From positions 1 to 6,450 of the forward strand of contig NZ_CALLYO010000356.1 of assembly GCF_937858865.1 (NCBI RefSeq): 6,450 nt of DNA, written 5' to 3'. Below are positions 4,606 to 6,450 of the stretch, one piece after another. A program made the translations under genes and the position numbers. The notes below the pieces were generated by a model, which did not search any database, had not been told where the DNA came from, and saw only the letters and a list, made by a program, of their open reading frames with translations. The first letter of the stretch is position 1. Every line of letters begins with the position of its first letter. Origin of the DNA: an uncultured Amaricoccus sp. (GTDB lineage Bacteria; Pseudomonadota; Alphaproteobacteria; Rhodobacterales; Rhodobacteraceae).

Positions 4606-6354
4606 ATGCCCGACCCCGTCCGAGCCCGCCCGCAGTCGCCCTGGTGGCGGCTCTGGCGCGACTGGCTGCGGCCGCAGTGGCGGCTCCTCGCCTTCTCGCT
4701 CGCCATGACCTGGGTGGTGGCGCTGGCCTCGGCCGGCTATTCGAAGCTCATCCAGCTGGTGATGACCGCCTTCCAGGCGCAGTCGCCCTCGGTCCTCTGG
4801 TGGGGCCCGCTCGGGGTGATCGGCCTCAGCTGCGCCAATGCCGCCGGCCAGTACCTGAAGGAGGTGACCGGCTACCAGGTCACCAACCGCATGGAGACCG
4901 AGCTCAGGAAAACCATGTTCGCCCGCCTCGTCGGCACCGACCTCGCCCGGCTGCAGACCGAGGCGCCGGCCGGGCTCGCCGCGCGCTTCTCCTCCGACAT
5001 CGGCATGGTGGGCAGCGCCGTGCGCTCGATGCTCGGCGGCGTCACCGGCATCCTGACCCTCGTCGTCACCATCGCGGTGATGCTGACGATCGACTGGCCG
5101 CTCACCCTCGGCATCTGCTTCGTCTTCGCGCTCGCCCTCGTGCCGGTCAACCGCATCGGCCGGCGCCTGCGCCGCCTCGCCAAGTCGACGCAGGCGGAGG
5201 TGGCCTCGATGACCTCCGAGGTCACCGAGGGCCTCTCCGGCATCCGCATGGCGCGCACCTACCGCCTCGAGGAGCCGCTCTCGGCCAATGCCGACAGCCT
5301 GTTCGAGCGGCTGTTCGGGCTGCGCCACCGCCAGTACCGCTGGCAGGCGCGGGTCGCGCCGCTGATGGAGGTTCTGGTTGGCATCGCCGTCGCCATCCTC
5401 CTTCTCGTCGTCGGCCTGCGCATCCGCGAGGGCACGATCACCATCGCCGACTTCACCGGGCTGCTGACCGGGCTTGGCGTCATCGCCGGCCCGGCCCGGC
5501 GGCTCGGCGGCAACTTCGCCACCGTGCAGCAGGGGGCGGCGGCGCTCGACCGGGTCTTCATGCTCTTCGACGCAGAGAACACCATCCTCGACGGCCCCGA
5601 GACGCTCGGCCGCGCGCTCGGGCAGATCCGCTTCGAGGAGGTGCATTTCGCCTATCCGGACGGCCACGTCGCGCTCGAAGGCTTCGACCTCGCCATCGAG
5701 CCGGGGATGCGCGTCGCCTTCGTCGGCCGCTCCGGGGCGGGCAAGTCGACGGTCTTCAACCTCCTGCCGCGGCTCTACGACCCGACGGGGGGCCGCATCC
5801 TGATCGACGGCCACGACATCCGCTCGCTCACCCTCGCCTCGCTGCGCGAGCAGATCGCGGTGGTGAGCCAGGATTCGGTCCTCCTCTCCGCCACCGTGGC
5901 CGAGAACATCGGCTTCGGCCGCCGCACCGCCTCGCGGGCCGAGATCGAGGCCGCCGCCCGCGCCGCCGCCGCCGACGGGTTCATCCGCGCCCTGCCGCGG
6001 GGCTACGACACGCCGGTCGCGCCGACCGCCGGCCAGTTCTCCGGCGGCGAGCGCCAGCGGCTCTCGATCGCCCGCGCCATCCTGCGCGACGCGCCGATCC
6101 TGCTCCTCGACGAGCCGACCTCGGCGCTCGACGCCGAGAGCGAGGCCTTGATCCGCGACGCCCTCGCCCGCCTCGCCCGCGGCCGCACCACCCTCGTCAT
6201 CGCCCACCGCCTGGCGACGGTCCTCGACAGCGACCTCATCGTGGTGATGGACCGCGGCCGCATCGTCGAGCAGGGCACCCACAGCGAGCTCCTGGAGCGC
6301 AAGGGCCTCTACGCCGACCTCTACCAGCTCCAGTTCGCCCGCTCGGGAGAATAG
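4606..6354 (+). CDS. MsbA-type ABC exporter half-transporter (permease-ATPase fusion)
   Basis: A 582-residue type IV ABC exporter, the same size as MsbA, with the membrane domain first and the ATPase second; it is expected to work as an inner-membrane homodimer. Likely membrane helices are near residues 26-44, 63-80, 144-163, 164-181, 251-271 and 277-297. The nucleotide-binding domain is complete: A-loop Tyr350, Walker A GRSGAGKST (374-382, Lys380), Q-loop Gln422 in SQDSVLLSATVAENI, signature FSGGERQRLS (478-487), Walker B ILLLDEPTSALD with Asp502 and catalytic Glu503, and switch His534 in VIAHR. All ATPase residues are present, so it should be active. Substrates of this family include lipid A precursors, lipids, peptides and drugs; none can be assigned here. 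No adjacent second half-transporter is seen, which favours a homodimer. It is divergent from the class V aminotransferase, and a long hairpin lies 33 bases after the stop. Confidence 0.93.
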   Translation: MPDPVRARPQSPWWRLWRDWLRPQWRLLAFSLAMTWVVALASAGYSKLIQLVMTAFQAQSPSVLWWGPLGVIGLSCANAAGQYLKEVTGYQVTNRMETELRKTMFARLVGTDLARLQTEAPAGLAARFSSDIGMVGSAVRSMLGGVTGILTLVVTIAVMLTIDWPLTLGICFVFALALVPVNRIGRRLRRLAKSTQAEVASMTSEVTEGLSGIRMARTYRLEEPLSANADSLFERLFGLRHRQYRWQARVAPLMEVLVGIAVAILLLVVGLRIREGTITIADFTGLLTGLGVIAGPARRLGGNFATVQQGAAALDRVFMLFDAENTILDGPETLGRALGQIRFEEVHFAYPDGHVALEGFDLAIEPGMRVAFVGRSGAGKSTVFNLLPRLYDPTGGRILIDGHDIRSLTLASLREQIAVVSQDSVLLSATVAENIGFGRRTASRAEIEAAARAAAADGFIRALPRGYDTPVAPTAGQFSGGERQRLSIARAILRDAPILLLDEPTSALDAESEALIRDALARLARGRTTLVIAHRLATVLDSDLIVVMDRGRIVEQGTHSELLERKGLYADLYQLQFARSGE

Positions 6355-6387
6355 CCCCCTGTCCCGACCGCTCCTCCAAGGCGAAGA

Positions 6388-6449
6388 GGGCAGCGCCCGA
6401 CCGAGGTGGGCGCTGAAGCGCCCGCCTTGGGGGCGGGCGGGCGCTGCCC
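6388..6449 (+). terminator. Long two-part hairpin after the ABC exporter, candidate terminator or intergenic repeat
   Basis: The outer arms GGGCAGCGCCCG (6388-6399) and CGGGCGCTGCCC (6438-6449) are perfect 12-bp reverse complements. Inside, 6401-6413 pairs with 6418-6430 through 13 bp closed by a TGAA tetraloop; 11 are Watson-Crick pairs and the other two (6403/6428 and 6407/6424) are G-U wobbles in plus-strand RNA. An internal bulge, A6400 opposite 6431-6437, separates the two stems. Alternative stems also exist, such as 6417-6426 with 6436-6445. The window stops one base later, so a following T-tract cannot be checked. The segment 6355-6387 holds no recognisable gene or site. The element may end the exporter transcript or belong to a dispersed palindromic repeat family. 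Confidence 0.5.
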
Positions 6450-6450
6450 G

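Noticed and set aside
1..6450. CRISPR arrays, tRNA or rRNA genes, insertion sequences, toxin-antitoxin or phage genes
   Set aside because: No regularly spaced repeats, tRNA-like cloverleaf, transposase motifs or composition shift were seen on either strand.

Overview
The window comes from a very GC-rich bacterial chromosome (roughly 70% GC or more by eye, with G/C at nearly every third codon position). The gene types suggest an alphaproteobacterium, most likely a Rhodobacterales/Paracoccaceae-type genome: a HisC-like aminotransferase paralogue, an alanine-glyoxylate-type class V aminotransferase with a GNGHAAWEAA motif, and small PRC-barrel, DUF1269 and glycine-zipper envelope proteins. That placement is inferred from protein style, not from a marker gene. 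Nothing in the window looks mobile: there is no transposase, integrase, tRNA, CRISPR array or phage gene, and base composition is even throughout.

Layout. Bases 1-431 (+) are the 3' end of a guanine deaminase gene. A 110-base gap with a perfect 14-bp inverted repeat follows. Bases 542-1651 (+) encode a PLP-dependent class I/II aminotransferase related to histidinol-phosphate aminotransferase. Its 3' end overlaps, tail to tail by 10 bp, the last of four minus-strand genes. In transcription order these are a class V aminotransferase (4466-3231), a 76-residue glycine-zipper lipoprotein (3189-2959), a DUF1269 membrane protein (2882-2373) and a protein made of two PRC-barrel repeats (2355-1642). 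The gaps between them are 41, 76 and 17 bases, so they could be one transcript, although the three small genes may have their own promoter. A 139-base divergent intergenic region separates the class V aminotransferase from a complete MsbA-type ABC half-transporter (4606-6354, +). The window ends in an elaborate long hairpin (6388-6449).

How the genes might work together. Guanine deaminase (purine catabolism) and a class V aminotransferase of the alanine/serine/ureidoglycine-glyoxylate type could both belong to nitrogen salvage, but they lie on opposite strands nearly 3 kb apart, so the link is only suggestive. The lipoprotein, DUF1269 and PRC-barrel trio looks like a small cell-envelope set of unknown function and is the best candidate here for something undescribed. 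The ABC exporter stands alone on its strand within the window. No clearly novel defence, biosynthetic or mobile system is visible; the less ordinary signals are the gapless PRC duplication, the envelope trio and the structured intergenic repeats.
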